Of a stretch of 29,876 nucleotides of DNA, positions 1 through 10,259 are shown in pieces. The stretch is from JBQTHP01 sp052389755 (GTDB lineage: Bacteria; Pseudomonadota; Gammaproteobacteria; Steroidobacterales; Steroidobacteraceae): contig JBQTHP010000037.1 of assembly GCA_052389755.1 (NCBI GenBank), positions 1 through 29,876 on the forward strand, written 5' to 3'. Position numbers and translations under genes: made by a program. Each line of letters opens with the position of its first letter. The first letter of the stretch is position 1. The notes below the pieces were generated by a model. The model searched no databases and was not told the DNA's origin. It saw only the letters and a program-made list of their open reading frames with translations.

Positions 1-2295
1 TCATGGCTTCAGGTGCGTATCCAGGAAGCGCTTGATGGTCGCGTACGCGTGCGGCCCGGTATCGGCGTTTCGCAGCAGGCCGTGCTTGCCGCCCGGATAC
101 GACATCACGTCGAACGGTTTGCCGAGATCCTGCAGCTTCCTGTACAGCGTCGTGCTGTGTGAGAAGAGCACGTTGTCGTCCGCCATGCCGTGCACCAGCA
201 GCAGCGGGCTCGCGAGCTTCTGCGCATGGGTGAGCACGTTGCCGGCAGCGTAGCCTTCCGGGTTCGACTGCGGGGGTTCCATGAAGCGCTCCGTGTAGTG
301 CGTGTCGTAGAGGCTCCAGTCCGTAACCGGTGCGCCCGCGACTGCAGCGGCGAATGCATCCGGCGCCTGCATCGAGCACATGAGCGCCATGTAGCCTCCA
401 TAGCTCCAGCCGAATATCCCGATGCGCGCCGGATCGACGTAGGGCAGCGTGCGCAGAAACTCGACGCCGGCCACCTGATCCTCGACTTCGACGCTGCCCA
501 TCTTCCGATAGAGCGGCGACTCGAACGCAACGCCACGAAAGCCGCTGCCCCGATTATCGAGCGTGAAGACGACGTAACCGTCCTGCGCGAGCAGCTGCCG
601 GAAGAATCCTTCGTTGCTGCGCGGATAGCCGCCCCATGCGTTGCGCACGCGCTGGTAGCCCGGTCCGCCATAGACATCGACGATCACAGGGTAGCGCCTG
701 CCGGCCGCAAGGGTGCCCGGCTTCAGAATCTGATAGTGAAGCACCTGGCCGTCGCGCGCCTTCAGGGTGCCGAACTCGGTAGGCAGGTGCTCGGCCACAT
801 ACGGCGTGTAAGGATGGGATTCATCGAGGGCGTTCGGCACGAGCGATCCCAGTATCGCGCCATCCGTCGAGCGCAGCAGCACGCTCGGTGGCAGATCCGG
901 CGTCGAAAACGTGTCGATAAACACGCGCGCGTCGTTCGACATCCGCACGGCGTGCCAGCCGGTATCGCGCGTGATCCGCCTGGGCGGTGCATTGGGCTCG
1001 CGCAGCGAGACGGCATGAAGATGGCGCTCGAGCGGTGTTTCGGCATTCGCCATGAAGTAGACCCGGCCTCGTCGATGATCGACGCCGCGCAGCGCAGCCT
1101 CGCCCGCTTCACCGACGACCATCCATTCTCCGCTCGTGAGGGGTCGAACCAGCCGGCCGTGGAAGTCGTACAGATAAAGATGGTTGTAGCCCGTGCGCCG
1201 CGACGGCCAGATGAACTGGCGTGAGCGGGGCAGGAACGTGAGCTCATCCTGCAGCTCGACCCAGGTGTCACTGCGTTCGGTGAGGAGCTCGTCGGTCGCG
1301 CCGGTGAGGGCATCCGCGCGCAGGAGGGCAAGTGTCTTCTGGTCGCGGCTCTGCCGCTGCACCGCGAGCGCGCGCGCGTCCGGAAACCAGTCGACCCTCG
1401 CGAGATAGACGTCGGAATTCGTGCCAAGGTCCACGCGCACGGCATCGCCGGCGGGTTCCGGACCACGCGGCACCTCGCTCACGAAGAGCTCGACCCGCGC
1501 GTTGCGCGCGCCGGCCGCCGGGTAGCGCTGCTTCACGACCTTTACCGAGTCGGCATGGATCTCGAATCTCTCGATCTCGGCGACCGCCGATTCGTCGATC
1601 CGGGTGAACGCGATGCGCGCGTCGTCCGGCGACCACCAGTAGCCGGTATCGCGATTCATCTCTTCCTGCGCGATGAACTCCGCCATGCCGAAGCTCACGA
1701 GTCCCGCGCCGTCGCGCGTGATGTGCCTCTCGCTGCCCGACGCAAGCTCGATCGCAACGAGGTTCTGGTCGCGCACGAAGCTGACGTAGCGGCCGCGTGG
1801 GGAGAAGCGCGCGTCGGTCTCATAGGACTCGGTCTCCGTCAGCCGCCGCACCGCCGCTGCCGGCTGCGCGCGAAGATCGTAGAGATACAGATCGCCGGCG
1901 AGCGGAACCAGGAGGTAACGCGAATCGCGCGAAAAGCGGTACTCGACGATGCCGGACAGCGACGCGATGCGCTCTCGCTCGCGCCGCTGCTCTTCCTCAG
2001 CCGAAAGGGCGCGCTCCTGCGGCACAAGCGCCGCGGAGTCCACGAGCAGGCGGTGACGCCGCGCGCCGATGTCGTACGCCCACAGATCGAGCCGGTCCTT
2101 GTCCGACTTCTTGCCGCGCAAGTAGGTCACGAGTCGACCATCGGGTGAGATCTGCGGCGAGCGCAGACTGGCGCCGGACAGATCGGGGGCGGCGAAGATC
2201 CGTTCGATCGTGAGACGCTCGGCGCGCGAACCGGCTGCTCCGAACAGCAGCGGGACGGAAAGACACAATAGCGGGACGAGTCGAGGAGTCGGCAT
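1..2295 (-). CDS. Secreted dipeptidyl-peptidase IV-type serine peptidase (S9B)
   Basis: This 764-residue prolyl dipeptidyl peptidase probably removes X-Pro or X-Ala dipeptides from peptides in the periplasm. Residues 1-25 look like a signal peptide, with a hydrophobic stretch and cleavage after SRA. An N-terminal beta-propeller covers roughly 45-500 and an alpha/beta-hydrolase domain roughly 510-764. The nucleophile motif GWSYGG places Ser631, the acid lies in ADDNV (Asp707) and the base in GGKHG (His738). This spacing almost equals the Ser630/Asp708/His740 triad of human DPP IV. The double-Glu motif that binds the substrate amino terminus is visible as QEEM (Glu211-Glu212) before a GYWWSPD segment, which favours DPP IV over acylaminoacyl peptidase. 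The stop codon is the first three bases of the window, so the gene is complete. It is transcribed divergently from a prolyl oligopeptidase gene across only 27 bp. The family call is firm; the exact substrate range is not visible. Confidence 0.93.
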   Translation of the reverse strand: MPTPRLVPLLCLSVPLLFGAAGSRAERLTIERIFAAPDLSGASLRSPQISPDGRLVTYLRGKKSDKDRLDLWAYDIGARRHRLLVDSAALVPQERALSAEEEQRRERERIASLSGIVEYRFSRDSRYLLVPLAGDLYLYDLRAQPAAAVRRLTETESYETDARFSPRGRYVSFVRDQNLVAIELASGSERHITRDGAGLVSFGMAEFIAQEEMNRDTGYWWSPDDARIAFTRIDESAVAEIERFEIHADSVKVVKQRYPAAGARNARVELFVSEVPRGPEPAGDAVRVDLGTNSDVYLARVDWFPDARALAVQRQSRDQKTLALLRADALTGATDELLTERSDTWVELQDELTFLPRSRQFIWPSRRTGYNHLYLYDFHGRLVRPLTSGEWMVVGEAGEAALRGVDHRRGRVYFMANAETPLERHLHAVSLREPNAPPRRITRDTGWHAVRMSNDARVFIDTFSTPDLPPSVLLRSTDGAILGSLVPNALDESHPYTPYVAEHLPTEFGTLKARDGQVLHYQILKPGTLAAGRRYPVIVDVYGGPGYQRVRNAWGGYPRSNEGFFRQLLAQDGYVVFTLDNRGSGFRGVAFESPLYRKMGSVEVEDQVAGVEFLRTLPYVDPARIGIFGWSYGGYMALMCSMQAPDAFAAAVAGAPVTDWSLYDTHYTERFMEPPQSNPEGYAAGNVLTHAQKLASPLLLVHGMADDNVLFSHSTTLYRKLQDLGKPFDVMSYPGGKHGLLRNADTGPHAYATIKRFLDTHLKP

Positions 2296-2322
2296 GCGAG
2301 AAAGCTCTGGTAGAGTTCAAGG

Positions 2323-4470
2323 ATGAAAACTTACTACACCCGCATCGTCCGCGGCATTGCCTCGCTCGCCCTCATCGCCGGCCTCACGGGCGCAGCGGCC
2401 CTGAAGTACCCGGACACCAGGCGCGTAGAGATCGTCGACGTCTATCACGGGACGAAGGTCGCTGATCCCTACCGGTGGCTCGAGGCAATCGAATCGCCCG
2501 AAACGCGCCGCTGGGTCGAGACGCAGAACGCGCTGGCTCAGCCATGGCTCGAGTCGATCCCGCATCGCCAGTGGCTCAAGCAGCGACTGACGCAGCTCTG
2601 GAACTACGAGCGCTACGGCAATCCCAAGAAGACCGTGCCTTTGAAGGCGGGCGGCCCGTACTTCTACCTGCGCAACGACGGCGCGCAGAACCAGAGCGTG
2701 CTCTACGTCGCGGAGACGCTCACCGGCGAGGGCCGCGCGCTCGTCGATCCGAACGCCATGCGCAGCGACGCCACCGACGCGATCGACGATTTCGAGCCGA
2801 GCCCGCGCGGCGATCTCGTTGCGTACGGCGTTTCCGACGGCGGCAGCGACTGGCAGATCTGGAAATTCCGCCGCGTACGCGACGGAGTCGATCTCCCCGA
2901 CACGATCGTGCACACGAAATTCTGGGGTCTCTCCTGGGCGCGCGACGGCTCAGGCGTCTACTACAGCCGCTATCCGGCGCGCGCCGACGGGCGGGGCGAC
3001 GATGCGGGCCAGCCCGCAATCCACTTTCATCGCCTCGGCGACCCGCAGGCGAAGGATCGGCTCGTTTACAAGGTGACCGATCACCCGACGCGCGTGCCGC
3101 GAGGGAAGGTCACGGACGACGGGCGCTACCTCATCATCACGCTCTACGACGGCGCCTTCCGGAACGGCGTGAACGTTCTGGATCTTCGACGCCCGGATGC
3201 CGCAGCGGCCACGCTGTTCGGCGCCTGGGATGCGTTCTATGATTTCATGGGATCGCGCGGCGATGAGCTCTATTTCCAGACGACGAACGATGCACCGCTC
3301 GGCCGCGTCGTTGCCGTCGACGTGCACCGACCGCAGCCGGCGAACTGGCGCGCGGTGGTTCCACAATCCGACGTTGCCCTCGACGACGCGCAGTACATCG
3401 GCAGCCGCATCATTGCGCGCTACGTGAAGGATGCGCACAGCCTCGTGCGAGTGTTCGCGCGCGACGGCAAGCCGGTCGGCGAGGTCCCGCTGCCGGGCCT
3501 CGGGCAGGCCGGCGGGTTCGACGGTGACGGGACGGATCCGGAGACGTTCTTTTCCTATACCGATTTCCTCACCCCGACCGGTGTCTATCGCTACGACGTC
3601 GGCAGCAACGCCGCGAGCATCTGGCGCAAGCCCAAGGTTCCGGCGGCGACCGACCCGTATCTCACGGAGCAGGTGTTCTACCGCAGCAAGGACGGCACGC
3701 GCGTGCCGATGTACATCACGCGCCGGGGTGACGCGAAACACCACGGGGAGCAGCCGATGCTGTTGTACGGCTACGGCGGGTTCAACGTTTCACAGCTGCC
3801 TGCGTTCAGTCCGACCGTGCTGGCGTGGCTCGAGATGGGCGGTACGTACGCCGTCGCCAACCTGCGCGGCGGCGGCGAGTACGGGGAGGCCTGGCACGAG
3901 GCCGGAGTGCGCTCGCACAAGCAGAACGTGTTCGACGATTTCATCGCGGCGGCCGAGTATCTGATCGCGGAACGCTACACGCGATCCGAGCGCCTCGCGA
4001 TCTACGGGCGCAGCAACGGCGGGCTGCTCGTCGCCGCCGCCCTCGCGCAGCGGCCCGAGCTGTTCGGCGCGGCGCTGCCGGCCGTCGGTGTGCTGGACAT
4101 GCTGCGCTATCACACGGCGAGCGCGAACGCGCGCCAATGGTCGACGGACTACGGCCTGAGCGAGAACGCCGAAGATTTCCGCGCGCAGTACGCCTACTCG
4201 CCGTACCACAATCTCGATGAGGGCAAGTGCTACCCGCCGACTCTCGTCACCACCGCGGATCGGGACGACCGGGTCGTGCCGTGGCACAGCTACAAGTTCG
4301 GCGCGGCGCTGCAGCGCGCTCAGGGATGCGCGAATCCCGTGCTCGTTCGCGTCGAAACGCGCGCGGGACACGGCGCCGGAAAACCCACGTGGATGCGGAT
4401 CGAGGATTTTGCCGATCAGTGGGCCTTCATCGCGAAGGCGCTCGGTGTTGCCGCGCCAGCGGCGCGCTGA
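2323..4470 (+). CDS. Prolyl oligopeptidase (S9A), exported
   Basis: This 715-residue prolyl endopeptidase cleaves after proline in short peptides. Residues 1-26 form a basic start plus a hydrophobic segment ending in AAA, consistent with Sec export, and the mature part opens with the family's KYPDTRR and DPYRWLE motifs. A propeller domain occupies about 80-430 and the catalytic hydrolase domain about 440-710. Ser564 sits in GRSNGG, the acid in the DRDDRVVP segment (Asp648 or Asp649), and the base is His683 in RAGHGAGKP. Order and spacing match pig prolyl oligopeptidase (Ser554, Asp641, His680). The ATG at 2323 is preferred because it gives the signal peptide, although the AAGG just before it is too close to be a good ribosome-binding site. 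The gene ends 3 bp before the convergent yacG stop codon. With the DPP IV gene it forms a likely periplasmic system for degrading proline-containing peptides. Confidence 0.94.
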   Translation: MKTYYTRIVRGIASLALIAGLTGAAALKYPDTRRVEIVDVYHGTKVADPYRWLEAIESPETRRWVETQNALAQPWLESIPHRQWLKQRLTQLWNYERYGNPKKTVPLKAGGPYFYLRNDGAQNQSVLYVAETLTGEGRALVDPNAMRSDATDAIDDFEPSPRGDLVAYGVSDGGSDWQIWKFRRVRDGVDLPDTIVHTKFWGLSWARDGSGVYYSRYPARADGRGDDAGQPAIHFHRLGDPQAKDRLVYKVTDHPTRVPRGKVTDDGRYLIITLYDGAFRNGVNVLDLRRPDAAAATLFGAWDAFYDFMGSRGDELYFQTTNDAPLGRVVAVDVHRPQPANWRAVVPQSDVALDDAQYIGSRIIARYVKDAHSLVRVFARDGKPVGEVPLPGLGQAGGFDGDGTDPETFFSYTDFLTPTGVYRYDVGSNAASIWRKPKVPAATDPYLTEQVFYRSKDGTRVPMYITRRGDAKHHGEQPMLLYGYGGFNVSQLPAFSPTVLAWLEMGGTYAVANLRGGGEYGEAWHEAGVRSHKQNVFDDFIAAAEYLIAERYTRSERLAIYGRSNGGLLVAAALAQRPELFGAALPAVGVLDMLRYHTASANARQWSTDYGLSENAEDFRAQYAYSPYHNLDEGKCYPPTLVTTADRDDRVVPWHSYKFGAALQRAQGCANPVLVRVETRAGHGAGKPTWMRIEDFADQWAFIAKALGVAAPAAR

Positions 4471-4473
4471 GGC

Positions 4474-4674
4474 TCACGACGGCTTCGGCGGCTGCTCGTC
4501 CGCGTCTTCGTCGGGCGGCGCGGCCGGTGGATCTCCTGGAATGGCGTGCTGCTCGCTGAGCCAGGCGCCGAGATCGATGAGGCGGCAGCGTTCGCTGCAG
4601 AACGGGCGGAAGGGCGCGCTCTCGGACCATTCAGTCTCGCGGCCGCACGTCGGACATTTCACTCGCGTCGTCAC
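4474..4674 (-). CDS. yacG: DNA gyrase inhibitor YacG, zinc-binding
   Basis: This 66-residue protein of the YacG family binds GyrB and inhibits DNA gyrase. The single zinc finger is clear: CPTC (Cys7, Cys10) and FCSERC (Cys26, Cys30), followed by the family signature RLIDLGAWL. The C-terminal third is acidic and proline-rich, as in homologues. The start is a GTG at 4674; a second GTG four codons later would remove only MTTR, and the ribosome-binding site is weak for both. It is the last gene of the pilB-pilC-pilD-coaE-zapD-yacG run, the arrangement seen in many gammaproteobacteria, and lies 37 bp after zapD. Its stop codon is 3 bp from that of the convergent prolyl oligopeptidase gene, so no terminator fits between them. 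Confidence 0.93.
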   Translation of the reverse strand: MTTRVKCPTCGRETEWSESAPFRPFCSERCRLIDLGAWLSEQHAIPGDPPAAPPDEDADEQPPKPS

Positions 4675-4711
4675 GGCGGTCGTCTGGTGAGGCGCAGCGG
4701 TTGGCGATGGG

Positions 4712-5524
4712 CTAGCTGCAGGTGCTGAGGAGGAACGGCACGTCGCGCTCCGCCTGCGTCGGCCGCGCGGCGAGCCCGTTCCACATGAGGAAGCGGATGC
4801 TGCATCGATAGTGGCTGCCGCTGATCTCTGGATAGAGGCCCGAATCGCTGGGCAGCGAGATGCGCAGAAGCTGGTACGGCGTGTCGCGCTCGAGCGTGAT
4901 GTGGTACGAACCGCCCTTCGCGGTCTCCTCTCGCGGCCGGCCGCTCTGCCGCGTGAGCCACAGCAACTCCGCGATGGAGTCGCACATCGGGCGCAGGAGT
5001 CCGAGCCATTGGTTGAACGTGCGCACGCGTTCCTCGGGCGGCTGACTCAGCCAGAAGAAATAGTCCGGCAGGTCGAACTCGCACGTGCCGCCGGGGATGG
5101 CACTGCGGTGCTTGATCGAATTCAGGAATTCCGAGTCGCGCAGCGGCTGCAGGAACGACACGCCGGAGTTCAGGAGGTCGGCGCGCAGGCGAAGGAGATT
5201 CGACATGATCGCGCGCAGCCGGCCACCGTCAACTCCCGGCTTCGCCTGGAAGTCGTTGAGCGTCGAGAGCTGGCGCTCGAGCTCCTTCAGGACATCCGAG
5301 CGCACGTCGCCGCGGGCGCTGATCGCGAGTATGTCGAGCAGGCTCGACATCGCGGCGCGGCTGCCCCATTGGCTCGCGATCTCGTTGTGGTAGAGCGCCT
5401 GACCATAGAGAAAGTCGAGACGCAGGAAAGTGCGCATCCGCTCGTTGAGCGGCTGCTCGAAGATCAGCGTCTCGGTCTCGGCAGCGGGCGCCGCGCCCGG
5501 ATCCTGCGCCTGGGCTTCGGACAT
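4712..5524 (-). CDS. zapD: Cell division protein ZapD
   Basis: ZapD (formerly YacF) bundles FtsZ protofilaments and stabilises the Z-ring in the cytoplasm. The protein is 270 residues from the ATG at 5524; E. coli ZapD is 247. The family's N-terminal segment appears as IFEQPLNERMRTFLRLDFL, followed by a mostly helical region and a C-terminal beta-rich segment containing YEISGSHYRCSIRF. In frame upstream, a GTG at 5566 would add 14 residues and begin 3 bp after the coaE stop codon. The ATG is preferred because the added residues do not resemble the family, but no strong ribosome-binding site decides between them. The first 18 residues, before IFEQPL, are Ala/Glu-rich and longer than in E. coli. 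Its position between coaE and yacG is conserved. Confidence 0.9.
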   Translation of the reverse strand: MSEAQAQDPGAAPAAETETLIFEQPLNERMRTFLRLDFLYGQALYHNEIASQWGSRAAMSSLLDILAISARGDVRSDVLKELERQLSTLNDFQAKPGVDGGRLRAIMSNLLRLRADLLNSGVSFLQPLRDSEFLNSIKHRSAIPGGTCEFDLPDYFFWLSQPPEERVRTFNQWLGLLRPMCDSIAELLWLTRQSGRPREETAKGGSYHITLERDTPYQLLRISLPSDSGLYPEISGSHYRCSIRFLMWNGLAARPTQAERDVPFLLSTCS

Positions 5525-5569
5525 GGCCGTATTCTGCAACGGCACGCCCGCGCCCGCGAGCCCCACGGC

Positions 5570-6175
5570 TCAGGACCCCGCTTGTCGGGAGACTGCGACG
5601 TAACGCGCGTGCAACTCCCCGACCTGATCGCGCAGGCGATGCAGGTCGCCGTCGTTCACGATCACGTCGTCCGCGATCGCGAGCCGGGCCGCGCGCGGCG
5701 CCTGCGCAGCGAGGATCGCGCGCGCCTGCTCGAGCGTCGCGCCGTCGCGCGCCTGCAGGCGCCTGATCTGGGCAGCCTCGCCGGCATCGACGACGAGCAC
5801 GCGGTCGACTTCGCGCGCGGCGCCCTTCTCGACGAGCAGCGGGATGGCGAGGATCTGGTATGGACCGCCCGCTGCGGCCGATCGCGCCCGCATCCGCTCC
5901 AGGATGGCCGGATGCGTGAGGGCTTCGAGCTCGGCGCGCGCGGCAAAGTCAGCGAACACGATCGCGCGCAACGCGGCGCGGTCGAGCGAGCCCTCGCGAT
6001 TCAGGATGCCGTCGCCGAAGCGCGCGACGAGCTGCGGCAGCAGCGCGCTGCCCGGCGCGACCACCTCACGCGCGATCTCATCCGTGTCGATGACCGGGAT
6101 CCCGAGGGCTGCGAAGAGCTTCGCGACCGTGGACTTGCCGCTCGCGATGCCGCCGGTGAGTCCGATGCGCAGCAT
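5570..6175 (-). CDS. coaE: Dephospho-CoA kinase
   Basis: CoaE phosphorylates the 3'-hydroxyl of dephospho-CoA with ATP, the last step of coenzyme A synthesis, in the cytoplasm. The protein is 201 residues, normal for the family (E. coli 206). The P-loop is GGIASGKST (residues 8-16), followed by the family's VIDTDEIAREVV, with Asp31 and Asp33 in the usual position next to the acceptor substrate. The lid and base-binding region reads VDAGEAAQIRRLQAR. It starts with ATG 12 bp after the pilD stop codon. It is very probably cotranscribed with pilD, an association common in gamma- and betaproteobacteria although the enzyme has no direct pilus role. Confidence 0.95.
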   Translation of the reverse strand: MLRIGLTGGIASGKSTVAKLFAALGIPVIDTDEIAREVVAPGSALLPQLVARFGDGILNREGSLDRAALRAIVFADFAARAELEALTHPAILERMRARSAAAGGPYQILAIPLLVEKGAAREVDRVLVVDAGEAAQIRRLQARDGATLEQARAILAAQAPRAARLAIADDVIVNDGDLHRLRDQVGELHARYVAVSRQAGS

Positions 6176-6187
6176 CGAGGGAACCGG

Positions 6188-7072
6188 CTAACGCAGCGGG
6201 AAAAGAAACGGAAGCGTCGCCTGCAGCTCGTGGCCGAGAAGCAGCATCAGCCAGCCGGAGGCCGCGAGAAACGGCCCGAAGGGGATCGGCGTCGAGCGGT
6301 CCTGCTTCTTGAGCGCCAGCACGATGATTCCGACGACCGCGCCGACGGCGGCTGCGACCAGGATGATCGGCAGGAGCATCTGCCAGCCGAGCCACGCGCC
6401 GAGCGCCGCGAAGAGCTTGAAATCCCCGTAGCCCATCCCTTCCTTACCCGTGAGCAGGCGGAAGAGATGATAGACGCTCCACAGGCTCAGATAACCGGCG
6501 ATGGCACCGATGATGCTCGAGCGCACATCCACCGGAATCGGGCTCCCGTCGGCCGGCCCCCACAGACTCGCGAGCACGCCCAGCCACAGCAGGGGCAGTG
6601 TCAGGTTGTCCGGCAACAGCTGCGTATCGATGTCGATGAACGTGAGCGCGATGAGGATCCACGTGAAGACGAGCGCGCCGGCGGCCGGCCAGCCGAAGCC
6701 GAACTTCCACGCGATGAGCGCCGACGCCAGTCCCGTGAATGCCTCGATGAGCGGATAGCGCATGCTGATGCGCGCGCCGCACGCCGCGCAGCGACCCTTC
6801 AGCAGCAGCCAGCTCAGCACCGGAATGTTCTGGTGCGCCTTGATCGGCGCCTTGCAAGACGGGCAGGCGGAGCGGGGCACGATCAGGTTGTAGTGGTCGA
6901 GCTGCGCCGGGTCGCCCCCGGCGAGCTCCTCGCACTGCGCGCGCCACTGCCGATCGAGCATGATCGGCAGGCGGTGAACGACGACGTTCAGGAAGCTGCC
7001 GACCAGCAGCCCCAGCGCAAGGCACGTTGCGACGAAGAGGGCGGGGTGGCCCGCCAACGCATCGGTCAGCAA
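6188..7072 (-). CDS. pilD: Prepilin peptidase / N-methyltransferase PilD
   Basis: PilD is an inner-membrane aspartyl peptidase that cleaves the leader of type IV prepilins, and of type II secretion pseudopilins, and N-methylates the new N-terminal Phe. The protein is 294 residues with about eight membrane segments. The N-terminal LLVGSFLNVVVHRLP segment is typical, and a cytosolic zinc site is formed by CPSC (Cys70, Cys73) and CAAC (Cys95, Cys98). The two catalytic aspartates are in FIDIDTQLLPD (Asp147/Asp149 region) and GYGDFK (Asp217). The start is a TTG at 7072, directly abutting the pilC stop codon (TAG then TTG), which implies translational coupling. It begins with MLTDALAGHP, as expected from homologues. 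Its substrate here includes PilA, whose cleavage site G-FTLIE lies in the same window. Confidence 0.95.
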   Translation of the reverse strand: MLTDALAGHPALFVATCLALGLLVGSFLNVVVHRLPIMLDRQWRAQCEELAGGDPAQLDHYNLIVPRSACPSCKAPIKAHQNIPVLSWLLLKGRCAACGARISMRYPLIEAFTGLASALIAWKFGFGWPAAGALVFTWILIALTFIDIDTQLLPDNLTLPLLWLGVLASLWGPADGSPIPVDVRSSIIGAIAGYLSLWSVYHLFRLLTGKEGMGYGDFKLFAALGAWLGWQMLLPIILVAAAVGAVVGIIVLALKKQDRSTPIPFGPFLAASGWLMLLLGHELQATLPFLFPLR

Positions 7073-8311
7073 CTAGACGACCGCACCCAGCTTGAAGATC
7101 GGCAGGTACATCGCGATCACGAGGCCGCCGACGAGCACGCCGAGGATCGCCATGATGAGCGGCTCGAGCAGGCTCGACATCGCATCGACCGCGTTGTCGA
7201 CTTCCGCCTCATAGAAATCGGCGACCTTGCTCGACATCGTATCGAGCGAGCCGGACTCCTCGCCGACGGCGATCATCTGATTCACCATGTTCGGAAAGAG
7301 GCCGGTGTTCTCCATCGCGCGCTGCAGGCGCTGGCCGGTGGAAACTTCATCGCGCATCTTCAGCACCGCATTCTCGAACACGATGTTGCCGGTGGCGCCT
7401 GCGACCGAGTCGAGTGCTTCTACCAGCGGCACGCCGGCTGCGAACATGGTCGAGAGCGTACGCGAGTAGCGCGCGATCGCGGCCTTGTACATGATCGGGC
7501 CGATGACTGGAAATTTCAGGATGACGCGATCGAGGAACTCTCGCATCGCCTTCGAGCGCTTCTTGAAGTACGCGAACGCGTACACAGCGGCGCCAAGAAC
7601 GACAGCCAGATAGACGCCCTTGTCCTGCACGAACCGTGAAAGGTCGATTACGAGCTGTGTGAACGCCGGAAGGTCGGCGCCGAATCCCTTGAAGAGGCTT
7701 TCGAACTGCGGAATCACGAAAATCAGGAGGATGAGCGTCACGACGATCGCGACGACCAGCACGGCGGCGGGATAGAAAAGGGCTTTCTTGACTTTCTTCT
7801 TCAGCGCTTCAGTTTTCTCTTTGTACGTCGCGATCTTGTCGAGCAGCGACTCGAGAGCACCGGCCTGTTCGCCGGCTTCCACCAGATTGACATAGAGATC
7901 ATCGAAGTAGAGCGGATGCTTCCCGAGCGCCTCGTGGAGCGACGTGCCGCCCTCGATGTCCGCCTTGATATCGAGGATCAGCTTCTGCATCGACGGCTTG
8001 TCGTGGCCGTTCCCGACGATCTCCAGTCCCTGTACGAGCGGAATACCAGCCGCGAGCATCGTCGCGAGCTGGCGGCTGAACACCGCGATATCCTGCGGGT
8101 TCGGCTTCCCTCCCGCCTTGAACGCGGAGCTTTGCTTCCGGATGCGCGAAGGTACGATTCCCTGCCGACGCAGCTCGGCGCGCAGGGCTGGTTCGTCGGG
8201 CGCGAGACTGCGGCCCTTGATTCGATTTCCCTTCTTGTCCATCCCCGCCCAGGTGAAGGCGATGTCCCGCTTGATGGTGCGAACCGAACCCGTTGCTGCT
8301 GCTGTAGCCAT
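7073..8311 (-). CDS. pilC: Type IV pilus inner-membrane platform protein PilC
   Basis: PilC is the polytopic platform protein that couples the PilB and PilT motors to pilin extraction from the inner membrane. At 412 residues it matches the family length. Two T2SSF repeats are visible: the first (about 75-200) contains FSRQLATMLAAGIPLVQGLE and the second (about 275-402) contains YSRTLSTMFAAGVPLVEALD, each followed by a hydrophobic segment. Membrane helices lie near 180-202, 230-250 and 380-403. The ATG at 8311 follows an AAGG-containing ribosome-binding site and lies 18 bp after the pilB stop codon. The order pilB-pilC-pilD on one strand is the standard type IV pilus cluster. Confidence 0.96.
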   Translation of the reverse strand: MATAAATGSVRTIKRDIAFTWAGMDKKGNRIKGRSLAPDEPALRAELRRQGIVPSRIRKQSSAFKAGGKPNPQDIAVFSRQLATMLAAGIPLVQGLEIVGNGHDKPSMQKLILDIKADIEGGTSLHEALGKHPLYFDDLYVNLVEAGEQAGALESLLDKIATYKEKTEALKKKVKKALFYPAAVLVVAIVVTLILLIFVIPQFESLFKGFGADLPAFTQLVIDLSRFVQDKGVYLAVVLGAAVYAFAYFKKRSKAMREFLDRVILKFPVIGPIMYKAAIARYSRTLSTMFAAGVPLVEALDSVAGATGNIVFENAVLKMRDEVSTGQRLQRAMENTGLFPNMVNQMIAVGEESGSLDTMSSKVADFYEAEVDNAVDAMSSLLEPLIMAILGVLVGGLVIAMYLPIFKLGAVV

Positions 8312-8329
8312 GTTGCCTTGAGCCCCGCG

Positions 8330-10075
<1,746 letters not shown>

Positions 10076-10113
10076 GAAGTTAGCAAGTGCGACAAACGGC
10101 CGAAGCGCACCCT

Positions 10114-10148
10114 AGTCTACCCAAGTGCGGCAGGCGAGCAATTGTCAA
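10114..10148 (-). promoter_or_regulatory. Candidate sigma-70-type promoter region of the pilB operon
   Basis: Reading the minus strand upstream of pilB, a perfect TTGACA hexamer lies at 10148-10143 and a TAGACT -10-like hexamer at 10119-10114. The distance between them, 23 bp, is too long for one promoter. TTGCTC, 16 bp from the TAGACT, would fit better as -35. This region lies downstream of the pilA terminator, so some start for pilB transcription is expected here. The precise elements are tentative. Confidence 0.35.
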
Positions 10149-10200
10149 ATCCGGTCGAATGGTCGCACATCCCCCGGGAGCCCCGCGTGACTCGTTTCCC

Positions 10201-10234
10201 AAAAGAGGAAGCCCCTCCAGACGGAGGGGCTTCC
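10201..10234 (-). terminator. Rho-independent terminator of pilA
   Basis: On the minus strand, 25 nt after the pilA stop codon, a perfect 12-bp stem (GGAAGCCCCTCC at 10207-10218 pairing with 10223-10234) closes a 4-nt loop and is followed by TCTTTT (10206-10201). This is a textbook intrinsic terminator. It should separate the highly expressed pilin transcript from pilBCD. A smaller inverted repeat, AGACCT/AGGTCT (10241-10260), lies between it and the stop codon. Confidence 0.9.
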
Positions 10235-10259
10235 GGGTCGAGACCTGATCGACGAGGTC

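Noticed and set aside
4811..7639. A 942-codon plus-strand open frame opposite zapD, coaE, pilD and pilC
   Set aside because: It is antisense to four well-supported genes, is Arg/Ala/Asp-rich without any family motif, and is the expected by-product of GC-rich codon bias.
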